Below are positions 17,325 to 26,361 of a stretch of DNA of 64,000 nt, one piece after another. The stretch spans positions 1 through 64,000 of the forward strand of contig CAVSZK010000009.1 in the NCBI GenBank assembly GCA_963732415.1, in the 5' to 3' direction. This DNA is from RPQJ01 sp963732415. GTDB taxonomy: Bacteria > Pseudomonadota > Gammaproteobacteria > Steroidobacterales > Steroidobacteraceae. The notes below the pieces were generated by a model, which made no database searches, was not told the origin of the DNA, and saw only the letters and a program-made list of their open reading frames with translations. Position 1 is the first letter of the stretch. The number at the start of each line of letters is the position of its first letter. The translations under genes were made by a program, and so were the position numbers.

Positions 17325-19055
17325 TCACTCGGCCGCGTCGCTCGCGACGGCGACATACTCCTCGTAGCGGGGCATCCACATCTTCGTCGCCACCGCCTCG
17401 ACCAGCGCAGCCGACGGGTCGTCCTGCACGGCGCCGCCACGGAAATTTGCGATAACAGCCGCGGCGACGGCCGCAGAAACCTCACGCAGGCGCGAAACCG
17501 CTGGAAAGAGCATTCCGCTCCCGAGTTCGGCATCGGTGACCATACGCGAGAGCGTATAGGCGGCCGCTGTCAGCATTTCATCGGTCACCGTGCGAATTCC
17601 GCCGAGCAGGACACCCAGGCCCAGCCCGGGAAACACCAGCACGTTGTTACCCTGGCCAATGCTCACGATCCGCCCGTCGAGGTCCACCGGTGCAAACGGA
17701 CTGCCGGTGGCGACCAGCGCGCGGCCTTCGGTCCAGCGCAACAGGTCCAGCGGCATGGCTTCACTCAAGTCGGACGGATTCGACATTGGCAGGATTACCG
17801 GGCGCTCGCATTTGCTCGCCATCGAACGCACGATTGCCTCGGTAAAGCTCCCGCGCTGCCCGGAGGTTCCGATCAGCGCCGTGGGGCGGAATGCATGGAC
17901 CACGGCGTCGAGTCCGCGGGCCGATTCCGCCGCAAGGCCGAGTGACTGCGCAAGCGCCGGCGGCCATGCGAGGTCTCGCTTGTAGGCCTCGCGCTGCTCG
18001 CGGTCCGCGACCAGCAGGCCACGGCTGTCGAGTGCGGCCACGCGCTCGAGGCTCTGCGCCTCGCCCAGCCCCTCGAGCCGCATCGCCGCGCGAATCTGTC
18101 GCGCGATGCCGAGACCGGCCGCTCCCGCGCCATGCACGACGACCCTCTGCTCCGCCAGGCGCGTGCCGGTGATTCTCGCCGACGACAACAGGCCCGCCAG
18201 CGCGACCGCGCCAGTGCCCTGGATGTCGTCGTTGAACGACGGAAGCCGCTCCCGATACCGGTCCGCCACGCTGAGCGCGATGTCCTTGCGCAGGTCCTCC
18301 CACTGCAGCAGTGCCTGCGGGAAGACGCTGGCAACGGCCTCGACGAACTCGGCGATGAACTCGTCGTACTCCGTGCCCCTGAGCCTCGGTTCGCGCCAGC
18401 CGACGTACATCTCATCGGTCAGCAGCGTGGGATTGTCGGTGCCGACGTCGAGGCTGATCGGCAATGTCGCCGCCGGCGGTATTCCCGCCGCAACCGTGTA
18501 GAGCGCGAGCTTGCCGATGCAGATCGCCATCCCGCCGGCGCCCTGGTCGCCGATTCCGAGGATGGACTCGTTGTCGGTGGCGACAATCAGCCGGACCGGT
18601 TCATCGCCCGCCGAGTCCCGGAGCACCCGTGCCATGCGTCCGCGGAATTCAGGCGTGAGCCAGACACCGCGGGCACGACGGAATACCTGGCTGAAGTTGC
18701 GCGTCGCCTCGGCAACCGTCGGCGTGTAGACCACCGGCATGTACCGCTCGAGATGCTCGGCGAGCACACGAAAGTACAGGTGCTCGTTGCGGTCCTGCAG
18801 CGCGGAAAGCTTCAGGTAACGGTCGAGTTCGCTGGTCGCCAGGTCGATCGACGCGACATTTCGCCGCACCTGCTGTTGCATCGATATCTGCCTGGATGGC
18901 AGCAGCCCATGGAGACGGAACCGCTCCCGCTCGTCGGCGCGGAACGCCGTGCCCTTGTTCAGCAGCGGGTCGCGGATCAGGTCACGGCCGCGTTTCGTCA
19001 CGGGCACCGGATGCGCTTGCGAGGGCCAGGGGGCATGAAGGTTAGTGTCTTGCAT
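17325..19055 (-). CDS. maeA: NAD-dependent malic enzyme
   Basis: Oxidative decarboxylation of malate to pyruvate, in the cytoplasm. The 576-residue protein matches the long SfcA/MaeA class: PLLNKGTAFRADER near the N-terminus, catalytic Tyr in MPVVYTPTVAEA, Lys in GMAICIGKLALYT, divalent-metal region SFNDDIQGTGAVALAG and NAD fold VVVHGAGAAGLGIARQ. The ATG at 19055 is chosen by homology; the ribosome site is weak. It diverges closely from the FAD oxidase: the two starts are 79 bp apart. It may supply pyruvate and NADH during growth on fatty acids. Confidence 0.95.
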   Translation of the reverse strand: MQDTNLHAPWPSQAHPVPVTKRGRDLIRDPLLNKGTAFRADERERFRLHGLLPSRQISMQQQVRRNVASIDLATSELDRYLKLSALQDRNEHLYFRVLAEHLERYMPVVYTPTVAEATRNFSQVFRRARGVWLTPEFRGRMARVLRDSAGDEPVRLIVATDNESILGIGDQGAGGMAICIGKLALYTVAAGIPPAATLPISLDVGTDNPTLLTDEMYVGWREPRLRGTEYDEFIAEFVEAVASVFPQALLQWEDLRKDIALSVADRYRERLPSFNDDIQGTGAVALAGLLSSARITGTRLAEQRVVVHGAGAAGLGIARQIRAAMRLEGLGEAQSLERVAALDSRGLLVADREQREAYKRDLAWPPALAQSLGLAAESARGLDAVVHAFRPTALIGTSGQRGSFTEAIVRSMASKCERPVILPMSNPSDLSEAMPLDLLRWTEGRALVATGSPFAPVDLDGRIVSIGQGNNVLVFPGLGLGVLLGGIRTVTDEMLTAAAYTLSRMVTDAELGSGMLFPAVSRLREVSAAVAAAVIANFRGGAVQDDPSAALVEAVATKMWMPRYEEYVAVASDAAE

Positions 19056-19134
19056 GCAAGCAAGCTTGCCGCTTCCGGCGACCCGTGCCAATCGGCATTT
19101 CCGCTGGACACCGGGACCGCTACAGTGTGCGGTC

Positions 19135-20406
19135 ATGGAACATGTACGGTCCTATTACGCGGCCTCGGCACACCCGTCCCCGGCGCGACCGCCGCTCCAT
19201 GGCGACGTGCATGCCGACGTGTGCGTGGTCGGAGGGGGCATCGCCGGGTGCTCCGTCGCGCTCGAACTTGCTGAGCGCGGTTACCAGGTCGTGTTGCTCG
19301 AAGCGCGCAGGATCGGCTGGGGCGCCTCGGGCCGCAGCGGCGGACAAGCCATCTGCGGATTCGGCACCAGCCAGCAGGTGATCGTCGACCTGGTAGGGCT
19401 CGAAGCCGCACGCCGAATGTGGGACGTTTCGGTCGAGGCCCTCGCCCTGCTCCGGCGACGCGTCGCGGACCACGCGATCGACTGCGACCTGCACTGGGGA
19501 CAACTGCACGTCGCAACCAGGGAGCGCCAGCGCCGGGAACTCGAGGACCATCAGCGGGAACTCGAGGACTGCTATCGCTACGGCGACACCCGGCTGCTTG
19601 ACCGTGCCGGTGTTGAGTCTCTGCTCGCAACCCGCCGATACTGCGCGGGACTCTTCGACCCCAGGAGCGGACATCTGCACCCGCTGAATTACACGCTCGG
19701 GCTGGCACGCGCAGCGGAACTCGCGGGGGTGACGGTCCACGAATCGACGATTGTGACCTCGATCGAGCACGGCGAAAGGGCGCGGGTCGCTACGCCGGGC
19801 GGCACGGTGCTTGCGAGCCATGTCGTGCTGGCTCGCGGCGGCTACCTCGACGGGGCCCGGACATCCGCGGACTGGCGGGTGATGCCGGTCGGCACCTACG
19901 TCGTTGCGACCGAACCGCTGGGCGAGGACCGAGTGCGCGCGCTGATGCGCGAGAACTACGCCGTTGCCGACGTGAACTTCGTGCTCGACTACTTCCGCCA
20001 TTCCGCGGATCACCGCCTGCTTTTCGGCGGACGAGTCAGCTACTCCGGCATCAACGAATCTGACAGCGGGCGCGCCACGCGTGCCCGGATGCTCAAGGTC
20101 TTTCCGCAGCTCGCCGACACGCGACTGGACTACGTGTGGGGTGGTTACGTAGACATCACGATGAACCGCGCGCCGGATTTCGGGCGCGTCGCGCCCAACG
20201 TGCTCTACCTGCAGGGCTTCTCCGGCCACGGCATTGCCATGGCAGGTATGGCCGGCCGGCTCGCCGCCGAGGCGGTCGCCAGCCAGGCCGAGCGCTTCGA
20301 CCTGTTCGGGCGCATTCCGCATCGCGTATTCCCGGGCGGCCGCGCACTGCGCACGCCGGCGCTGGTACTCGGCATGCTCTGGTATCGACTGCGCGACCTG
20401 CTATGA
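19135..20406 (+). CDS. FAD-dependent amine oxidoreductase (DAO family, PuuB-like)
   Basis: A 423-residue flavoprotein of the DadA/PuuB class. The FAD-binding Rossmann motif is VCVVGGGIAGCSVALELAERG at about residue 29, followed by GWGASGRSGGQAICGF, characteristic of gamma-glutamylputrescine oxidase-like enzymes. The C-terminal block YVWGGYVDITMNRAPDFG with LYLQGFSGHGIAM completes the FAD site. It probably oxidises an amine or amino-acid derivative; the substrate is unknown. It is the first gene of the seven-gene plus-strand run and overlaps the patatin gene by 4 nt. No clear ribosome site is seen, and a TACAGT 8 nt before the ATG suggests a leaderless or very short leader. Confidence 0.9.
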   Translation: MEHVRSYYAASAHPSPARPPLHGDVHADVCVVGGGIAGCSVALELAERGYQVVLLEARRIGWGASGRSGGQAICGFGTSQQVIVDLVGLEAARRMWDVSVEALALLRRRVADHAIDCDLHWGQLHVATRERQRRELEDHQRELEDCYRYGDTRLLDRAGVESLLATRRYCAGLFDPRSGHLHPLNYTLGLARAAELAGVTVHESTIVTSIEHGERARVATPGGTVLASHVVLARGGYLDGARTSADWRVMPVGTYVVATEPLGEDRVRALMRENYAVADVNFVLDYFRHSADHRLLFGGRVSYSGINESDSGRATRARMLKVFPQLADTRLDYVWGGYVDITMNRAPDFGRVAPNVLYLQGFSGHGIAMAGMAGRLAAEAVASQAERFDLFGRIPHRVFPGGRALRTPALVLGMLWYRLRDLL

Positions 20407-21488
20407 AACACGCGTCGAATCTCACAGGCGTACTCGATCTGCGCGCCGGTCCCGGTGCCGCGGAACACATACGCGAAAACGGCATCGCACCATCGGACGT
20501 CGCCTGCATCCCGGCAGCAGCCGGCGGGCCGAAGGGGCTCGCGCTGATCCCGACAGACAAGCTGCTGTACCGCGAGTGGCTGGGGGACGCTGCGCCGATC
20601 GAACTCATCGGCGCATCGGTCGGCGCATGGCGCATGGCCGCGCTCGCGCAGGCAGACCCGGTCGCAGCGCTCGACCGCCTGCAGCGCACCTATGTACGTG
20701 ACCAGAACTACGCCGCCAGGCCGACGCCCGAAGACGTGGCGCAGGCTTGCCGGCGACTTGCGACCTCGGTGCTGGACGGCGGCACGCTGCGCGTACGGCC
20801 GGGCGTCTCATTGACGATCGTGACCTCGCGCGCCCGTGGCGTGCTTTCCGACAGCGAGTCGATGGTCGCATTCGCCCGGGCCGCGCTGTCGAACACGGTT
20901 TCGCGCGGCGCGCTGGCGGCTCACCTCGAGCGCGTGTTGTTCACGGTGGGGCCTACTTTCCTGTCCCCACGATTTGACGAATTCGGCTCGCAGGTCGTGC
21001 CGCTGCAGGCATCGAATACCGAAGCCGCGCTGGTCGCCTCGGGTTCGATCCCGATTATCTGCTCGCCGGTGCGCGGGATCACCGGGGCGCCGGCCGGCAC
21101 GTACTGGGACGGAGCCCTGGTGGACTATCACTTGCAGCTGCCCTACGAGCGGCTGACCCGTGGCGGCGCCCGGCGACGCGTCGTGCTCTACCCGCACTTC
21201 AACGACTACGTGACGCCCGGATGGCTCGACAAGCACCTGCCGTGGCGCCGCAAGCCCCGCAACCACCCATGGCTCGACGACGTGCTGCTGGCGGCACCCT
21301 CGAAGTCGTTCGTGGCGACGCTCCCCAACCGTAAGTTACCGGACCGCAAGGATTTTTACCGGTACGGCCAGGACCATCCAAGCCGAATCCGGGACTGGGA
21401 GCGGGCGATCAGCGAGTGCGAGCGATTTGCCGAAGCCTTGCTCGGCTGGCTCGAGCGCCCTGATCCCAGCGTACTCAAGCCGCTCTAG
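20403..21488 (+). CDS. Patatin-like phospholipase
   Basis: A 361-residue putative lipid acyl hydrolase using a Ser-Asp dyad. The oxyanion-hole stretch AAAGGPKGLAL lies at about 38-48, the nucleophile Ser72 in GASVGAWRM, and the catalytic Asp in the DGA motif (YWDGALVDYH). No signal peptide is seen, so it may act at the inner face of the membrane. Its ATG overlaps the stop of the FAD oxidase (ATGA), so the two are translationally coupled. Patatins release fatty acids from phospholipids or neutral lipids, which fits the downstream glycerol genes. Confidence 0.88.
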   Translation: MKHASNLTGVLDLRAGPGAAEHIRENGIAPSDVACIPAAAGGPKGLALIPTDKLLYREWLGDAAPIELIGASVGAWRMAALAQADPVAALDRLQRTYVRDQNYAARPTPEDVAQACRRLATSVLDGGTLRVRPGVSLTIVTSRARGVLSDSESMVAFARAALSNTVSRGALAAHLERVLFTVGPTFLSPRFDEFGSQVVPLQASNTEAALVASGSIPIICSPVRGITGAPAGTYWDGALVDYHLQLPYERLTRGGARRRVVLYPHFNDYVTPGWLDKHLPWRRKPRNHPWLDDVLLAAPSKSFVATLPNRKLPDRKDFYRYGQDHPSRIRDWERAISECERFAEALLGWLERPDPSVLKPL

Positions 21489-21521
21489 GGGGGCGGGTTC
21501 GACCCCCGGTATGATGATCGG

Positions 21522-22094
21522 ATGCCCGGCTTTGCCACACGCAGCGTCGCACTGGTGCGTCACACGTCGACGCAGGCCCCGGCCGTACGCCACATCAACG
21601 TCGAACTCGGTCCCGCGCCAGATGGCGGCTTGAGGCTGCGCTATTTTCTCGACGGCGACGCTGATGCCATCGCGCTTCCACCGATCGCCGCTCCGCGGCA
21701 GGCAGACGGCCTCTGGCAGCACACCTGCTTCGAGGCATTCATCGGCGGACAGGGTGCGCTGGCCTATTGTGAATTCAACTTTTCGCCCTCTACCGAGTGG
21801 GCTGCGTACGGCTTCTCGGCCTATCGTTCCGGGATGGCGCCGCTCGCCTACGCTACACCACCGACCGTCGCCGTCAGCGTGTCCGCCGACCGGATCGCAC
21901 TGGAGGCCGTGATTCCGCTCGAGGCAATGCTGGCCCTGCCCGGTGACGACATCCTGCACGTCGGCCTTGCGGCCGTCATCGAGGACCACAGCGGCCAGCT
22001 GTCGTACTGGGCACTCGCGCACCGTGCGGAGAAACCCGATTTCCACAGTCCAGCCGGGTTCGTGCTGGAAATCGACCGGGCCAGCACGTGGTGA
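21522..22094 (+). CDS. DOMON-like domain protein
   Basis: A 190-residue, mostly beta protein. I recognise the DOMON-like/carbohydrate-binding-9-like pattern found as a single-domain protein beside DUF1343 (NamZ) genes: DGLWQHTCFEAFIGGQGALAYCEFNFSPSTEWAAYGFSAYR, then SYWALAHRAEKPDFHSPAGF. The ligand is unknown; haem or sugar binding is typical of the fold. No signal peptide is evident. The stop overlaps the GTG start of the next gene by 7 nt, so the pair is coupled. Confidence 0.8.
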   Translation: MPGFATRSVALVRHTSTQAPAVRHINVELGPAPDGGLRLRYFLDGDADAIALPPIAAPRQADGLWQHTCFEAFIGGQGALAYCEFNFSPSTEWAAYGFSAYRSGMAPLAYATPPTVAVSVSADRIALEAVIPLEAMLALPGDDILHVGLAAVIEDHSGQLSYWALAHRAEKPDFHSPAGFVLEIDRASTW

Positions 22095-23296
22095 AGTTCG
22101 GCATCGACCGGTTGCTGCTCGAGCCGCAACTGCGCCGCCCTCTGCTGGGCCGCCGCGTCGCGCTGCTGGCACACCCGGCATCGGTCACAGCGGAGCTGGC
22201 ACATTCGCTCGACGCCATTGCCGCGCTCGGCGACATCACGCTGTCCGCCGCCTTCGGACCACAGCACGGCCTGCGTGGCGACAAGCAGGACAACATGATC
22301 GAGTCGCCCGACTATCGCGACCCTGCGCACGGCATCCCGGTGTTCAGCCTTTACGGCGAGGTGCGACGACCGACTCAGTCGATGCTCGACAGCTTTGACG
22401 TGCTGCTGGTGGACCTGCAGGACCTGGGCTGTCGCATCTATACGTTCATCACCACGCTACGATATGTGCTGGAGGCCGCGTCACTCCACGGGAAGTCAGT
22501 CTGGGTGCTGGATCGGCCGAACCCGATCGGCCGGCCCGTCGAAGGCCTGAGCCTGCGTGCCGGATGGGAGAGCTTCGTCGGCGCAGGCGAGATGCCGATG
22601 CGGCACGGGCTCACGCTCGGCGAGATGGGCCGCTGGTTCGTACGCCGGCTGGGCCTCGAAGTCGACTATCGCGTCATCGAAATGCAGGGCTGGGACCCTT
22701 CTCAGCAACCGGGATATGGCTGGCCCATGCTGGAGCGCTGCTGGGTGAACCCCAGCCCCAACGCCCCGAACCTGTCGATGGCCCGCAGTTATCCGGGCAC
22801 GGTGATGCTCGAAGGCACGACGCTGTCAGAGGGTCGCGGCACGACGCGGCCACTGGAACTCTTCGGCGCACCGGGACTCGACATTCCATCCATCGTCGCG
22901 GAAATGCAGCGACTCGCGCCGGGCTGGCTGCGCGGTTGCCGCCTGCGGCCCTGCTGGTTCGAGCCGACCTTCCACAAGCATTCCGGGCAGCTCTGCGCGG
23001 GCCTGCAGTTCCACGCTGACGGCCCCGGCTACCAGCACGACTCGTTCCGTCCGTGGCGTATCCAGGCACTGGCATTCAAGGCGCTGCGCAGGACCAGCCC
23101 CGACTACGACCTGTGGCGCGACTTCCCCTACGAATACGAGCACGACCGGCTTGCGATCGACCTGATCAACGGCAGCGAGCTGCTGCGCCGCTGGGTGGAC
23201 GACGACAACGCCACGCCCGCCGACCTCGATGTACTGGCCAGCGCCGACGAACAGGCATGGCTCGAGGAACGGCAAGACTCCATGATCTATCGCTGA
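22088..23296 (+). CDS. NamZ-type exo-beta-N-acetylmuramidase (DUF1343, GH171)
   Basis: A 402-residue DUF1343 protein. The founding member NamZ of Bacillus subtilis releases MurNAc from peptidoglycan fragments. Visible family blocks are FGPQHGLRGDKQDNM, LLVDLQDLGCRIYTFITTL, VLDRPNPIGRPVEG and NAPNLSMARSYPGTVMLEGT. No signal peptide is obvious, so here it may work on cytoplasmic muropeptides. The start is GTG at 22088 within the end of the DOMON-like gene. Its presence in a glycerol/lipid run is not obvious functionally but the genes are tightly packed. Confidence 0.88.
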   Translation: MVKFGIDRLLLEPQLRRPLLGRRVALLAHPASVTAELAHSLDAIAALGDITLSAAFGPQHGLRGDKQDNMIESPDYRDPAHGIPVFSLYGEVRRPTQSMLDSFDVLLVDLQDLGCRIYTFITTLRYVLEAASLHGKSVWVLDRPNPIGRPVEGLSLRAGWESFVGAGEMPMRHGLTLGEMGRWFVRRLGLEVDYRVIEMQGWDPSQQPGYGWPMLERCWVNPSPNAPNLSMARSYPGTVMLEGTTLSEGRGTTRPLELFGAPGLDIPSIVAEMQRLAPGWLRGCRLRPCWFEPTFHKHSGQLCAGLQFHADGPGYQHDSFRPWRIQALAFKALRRTSPDYDLWRDFPYEYEHDRLAIDLINGSELLRRWVDDDNATPADLDVLASADEQAWLEERQDSMIYR

Positions 23297-23306
23297 GGTG
23301 ACGGCC

Positions 23307-24833
23307 GTGCGCGAAGGACACGCCAGATACGACCTTCTCGTGGTCGGCGGTGGCGTGAATGGCGCAGGCGTCGCACGTGATGCGGCCGGCCGTGGCCTTC
23401 GAACACTGCTATGCGAGCAGCACGACCTGGCTGCGCACACCTCGTCCGCCAGTACCAAGCTGATACATGGCGGTTTGCGCTACCTCGAATTCTACGACTT
23501 CCGGCTGGTTCGAAAGTCGCTGCGCGAGCGCGAAATCGTCCTCAATTCCGCGCCGCACATCGTGCGGCCGATGCGTTTCGTGCTGCCGCACGACGCGCAC
23601 CTGCGTCCGGCGTGGATGATCCGGGCGGGACTCTTTCTTTACGACCACCTGGCGCGCCGGCGGCGACTGCCGGGTTCCGAGGGCGTGGACCTGCGTCGGC
23701 ACCCGGCGGGCGCGCCACTCGACCCGCGCTACACGAAGGGCTTCGTCTACTCGGACGCGTGGGTCGATGACGCGCGCCTGGTAGTGCTCACTGCGATGGA
23801 CGCGCGTGAGCATGGCGCGACGATACTCACGCGCACCCGTTGCGAGCGGCTCGAGCGAACGGCTGACGGCTGGCTCGCCACGCTGGTTCGTGCCGATGGC
23901 GGTGAGTTTCAGGTCGTGGCGAACGCCGTGGTCAACGCCACGGGCCCGTGGGTGGACCGCTTCCTCGACAGCTCGACTCCGCTGCCCGCCCGGCGTCACC
24001 CCCGCATCGTCAAGGGCAGCCACATCGTCGTGCCGCGGCTCTTCGAGCACGACTTCGCGTACATATTCCAGGCGCCCGATCGACGCATCGTGTTCGCAAT
24101 TCCCTACGAGCGCGAGTACACGCTGATCGGCACCACGGAGAGGGACTACCAGGACGATCTCGCCACGCCGGAGATCGAGACGCCCGAGGTCGACTACCTG
24201 CTCGAAATGGCGAACCGGTACTTCCAGCGCGATCTCACGCGTGCGGACGTGTGCTGGAGTTTTGCGGGCCTCAGGCCGCTGCTGGCCGATCCATCCGACG
24301 TCGCCACCAGCGTCACCCGAGACTACGTGCTCGACATCGAAGACCAGGGCCCGCCGCTGCTGTCCATCTACGGCGGCAAGCTCACGACCTATCGCCGGCT
24401 GGCGGAAGACGTGCTCGACGACCTCGCCGCGCGCCTCGACTGGCCGCGGCAGCATTGGACGGAAGGCGCCATACTGCCGGGCGGAGACATCGCCGGGTCG
24501 GATTTCGGCGCGTTCCTCGGCGGACTGCGCAGGAAGTACCAATGGATGTCGACGACGCTGCTCGACAGGCTGGCAGCCGCCTACGGCACGCGCGTGAATC
24601 GCCTGCTGGGCGAGGCGCAATCACTCCGCGACCTGGGCGAGGAAGTCCTGCCCGGACTGCACGAAGTCGAGATCGAGTACCTGCGCAGCGCGGAATGGGC
24701 CGTAACCGCAGAAGACATCCTCTACCGCCGCAGCAAGCTGGCCCTTCACCTGCCGGTCGACGCGACCGCACGCCTGGACGACTGGCTCGCACGCCATCCG
24801 CGCGCCGAGTCTGCCGGGCCAGTGTTGGTGTAG
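23307..24833 (+). CDS. glpD: Aerobic glycerol-3-phosphate dehydrogenase
   Basis: FAD-dependent, membrane-associated enzyme that oxidises glycerol-3-phosphate to dihydroxyacetone phosphate and passes electrons to quinone. The 508-residue protein matches E. coli GlpD along its length: DLLVVGGGVNGAGVARDAAGRG, SSASTKLIHGGLRYLE, ATGPWVDRFL, IVKGSHIVVPR and IYGGKLTTYRRLAED. I chose the GTG at 23307 because GAGG lies 8 nt before it; another GTG at 23298 has no ribosome site. It follows namZ by 10 nt and precedes glpK by 24 nt. Confidence 0.97.
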   Translation: MREGHARYDLLVVGGGVNGAGVARDAAGRGLRTLLCEQHDLAAHTSSASTKLIHGGLRYLEFYDFRLVRKSLREREIVLNSAPHIVRPMRFVLPHDAHLRPAWMIRAGLFLYDHLARRRRLPGSEGVDLRRHPAGAPLDPRYTKGFVYSDAWVDDARLVVLTAMDAREHGATILTRTRCERLERTADGWLATLVRADGGEFQVVANAVVNATGPWVDRFLDSSTPLPARRHPRIVKGSHIVVPRLFEHDFAYIFQAPDRRIVFAIPYEREYTLIGTTERDYQDDLATPEIETPEVDYLLEMANRYFQRDLTRADVCWSFAGLRPLLADPSDVATSVTRDYVLDIEDQGPPLLSIYGGKLTTYRRLAEDVLDDLAARLDWPRQHWTEGAILPGGDIAGSDFGAFLGGLRRKYQWMSTTLLDRLAAAYGTRVNRLLGEAQSLRDLGEEVLPGLHEVEIEYLRSAEWAVTAEDILYRRSKLALHLPVDATARLDDWLARHPRAESAGPVLV

Positions 24834-24857
24834 GCTTCGGGTCGAGAGGTCCGCCGC

Positions 24858-26351
24858 ATGCGCCGATTCGTGCTCGCCCTGGACCAGGGCACGACCAGTT
24901 CGCGATCCATCCTGTTCGATCACGACGGCAGCGTCGTTGCATCTGCACAGCGCGAGTTCACGCAGCACTTCCCCCGTTCCGGCTGGGTCGAGCACGACGC
25001 AGAGGAAATCTGGGCTACGCAGGCCGCGACGATCGCGGAGGTTCTCGCCAGGGCGCGAGCCACCCCAGCCGACCTGGCCGCGATCGGCATCACCAACCAG
25101 CGTGAGACGACCGTGCTGTGGGACCGGCGCTCCGGCCGGCCAGTGGCGCCAGCGATCGTGTGGCAGGACAGGCGCACGGCCGAGGTGTGTGCACGCCTGA
25201 AGCTCGACGGCCAGGAGGGCGAGGTCGCGCGCCGCACGGGGCTGCTGCTCGATCCCTACTTCTCCGGCACGAAGCTCGCATGGTTGCTCGACAGCGACCC
25301 CGCGCTGAGAACCAGGGCCGATCGCGGCGAACTTGCCTTCGGCACGATCGACAGCTGGCTCGCGTGGAAGCTCACGCACGGCGCGGAACACCTGACCGAT
25401 GCGTCCAATGCGAGCCGCACACTGTTGCTGAACCTCGCGACGGGCGACTGGGACGACTACATGCTCGAGCTGCTGCGGATCCCGCGCCCGGTACTCCCGC
25501 GGGTCGTACCGTCGGTGCTGGCACCTGGCACTGTCGCAGCGACGATCTCCGGCGTCGAGATTCCAATCGGGGGAATCGCCGGCGACCAGCACGCTGCACT
25601 CTTCGGGCAGGCATGCTTTACGCCAGGCATGGCCAAGAACACCTACGGTACCGGGTGCTTCGTGCTGATGAACACCGGGCTCGAGCCGTTGCATTCGGCG
25701 AACAGGCTGCTCACGACGATCGCCTGGCAGTATGGCGATCGGCACTACGCGCTCGAGGGTTCGGTGTTCGTCGGCGGCGCCGTGGTGCAGTGGCTGCGCG
25801 ACGGTCTCGGCATCATCGAGCGTTCTTCGGACGTCGAGGCACTCGCGGCGTCAGTGCCCGACACAGGCGGTGTCTACCTGGTACCCGCATTCACCGGGCT
25901 CGGCAGCCCGCACTGGGATGCCTACGCGCGAGGGACGATGGTCGGCATCTCGCGGGGCACGACGCGCGCCCACCTCGCGCGCGCGGCGCTGGAGGCAATC
26001 GCCTTCCAGAGCGCGGAAGTGCTCGCGGCGATGCAGAAGGACGCGCGCCAGCCGCTGCTGGAATTGCGGGTGGACGGCGGCGCGACGGCCAACGACCTGC
26101 TGATGCAGTTCCAGGCCGACCTGCTCGGCGTGCCGGTGGTCAGGCCGAAAGTGACCGAGACCACGGCGCTCGGCGCCGCGTACATGGCGGGACTGTCGGT
26201 GGGCTTCTGGGAATCCATTGACGACGTTTCGGCCAGATGGAAGGTGGACCGTCGCTTCGAGCCGGCCATGGCGAGCGACGAGGCGGCGGCCCGGATGGGC
26301 CAGTGGTCGCGCGCCATCGACCGCTCGCGCGACTGGCACGTCGGAGACTGA
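24858..26351 (+). CDS. glpK: Glycerol kinase
   Basis: ATP-dependent phosphorylation of glycerol to glycerol-3-phosphate, the substrate of GlpD just upstream. The 497-residue FGGY-family protein has VLALDQGTTSSRSILFD at the N-terminus, GITNQRETTVLWDR, FGTIDSWLAWKLTHG, GIAGDQHAALFGQACF, MAKNTYGTGCFVLMN and DGGATANDLLMQFQAD. Start ATG at 24858 with GAGAGG upstream. No glpF facilitator or glpR regulator is visible nearby, so glycerol may be produced internally by the lipases of this run rather than imported. Confidence 0.97.
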   Translation: MRRFVLALDQGTTSSRSILFDHDGSVVASAQREFTQHFPRSGWVEHDAEEIWATQAATIAEVLARARATPADLAAIGITNQRETTVLWDRRSGRPVAPAIVWQDRRTAEVCARLKLDGQEGEVARRTGLLLDPYFSGTKLAWLLDSDPALRTRADRGELAFGTIDSWLAWKLTHGAEHLTDASNASRTLLLNLATGDWDDYMLELLRIPRPVLPRVVPSVLAPGTVAATISGVEIPIGGIAGDQHAALFGQACFTPGMAKNTYGTGCFVLMNTGLEPLHSANRLLTTIAWQYGDRHYALEGSVFVGGAVVQWLRDGLGIIERSSDVEALAASVPDTGGVYLVPAFTGLGSPHWDAYARGTMVGISRGTTRAHLARAALEAIAFQSAEVLAAMQKDARQPLLELRVDGGATANDLLMQFQADLLGVPVVRPKVTETTALGAAYMAGLSVGFWESIDDVSARWKVDRRFEPAMASDEAAARMGQWSRAIDRSRDWHVGD

Positions 26352-26361
26352 GGAATCATTC

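Noticed and set aside
21488..21515. GGGCGGGTTCGACCCCCGG resembles a tRNA T-arm.
   Set aside because: Only four base pairs form around the TTCGA loop, and no acceptor, anticodon arm or CCA partner is present in the 33-bp gap, so it is not a tRNA or an att site.
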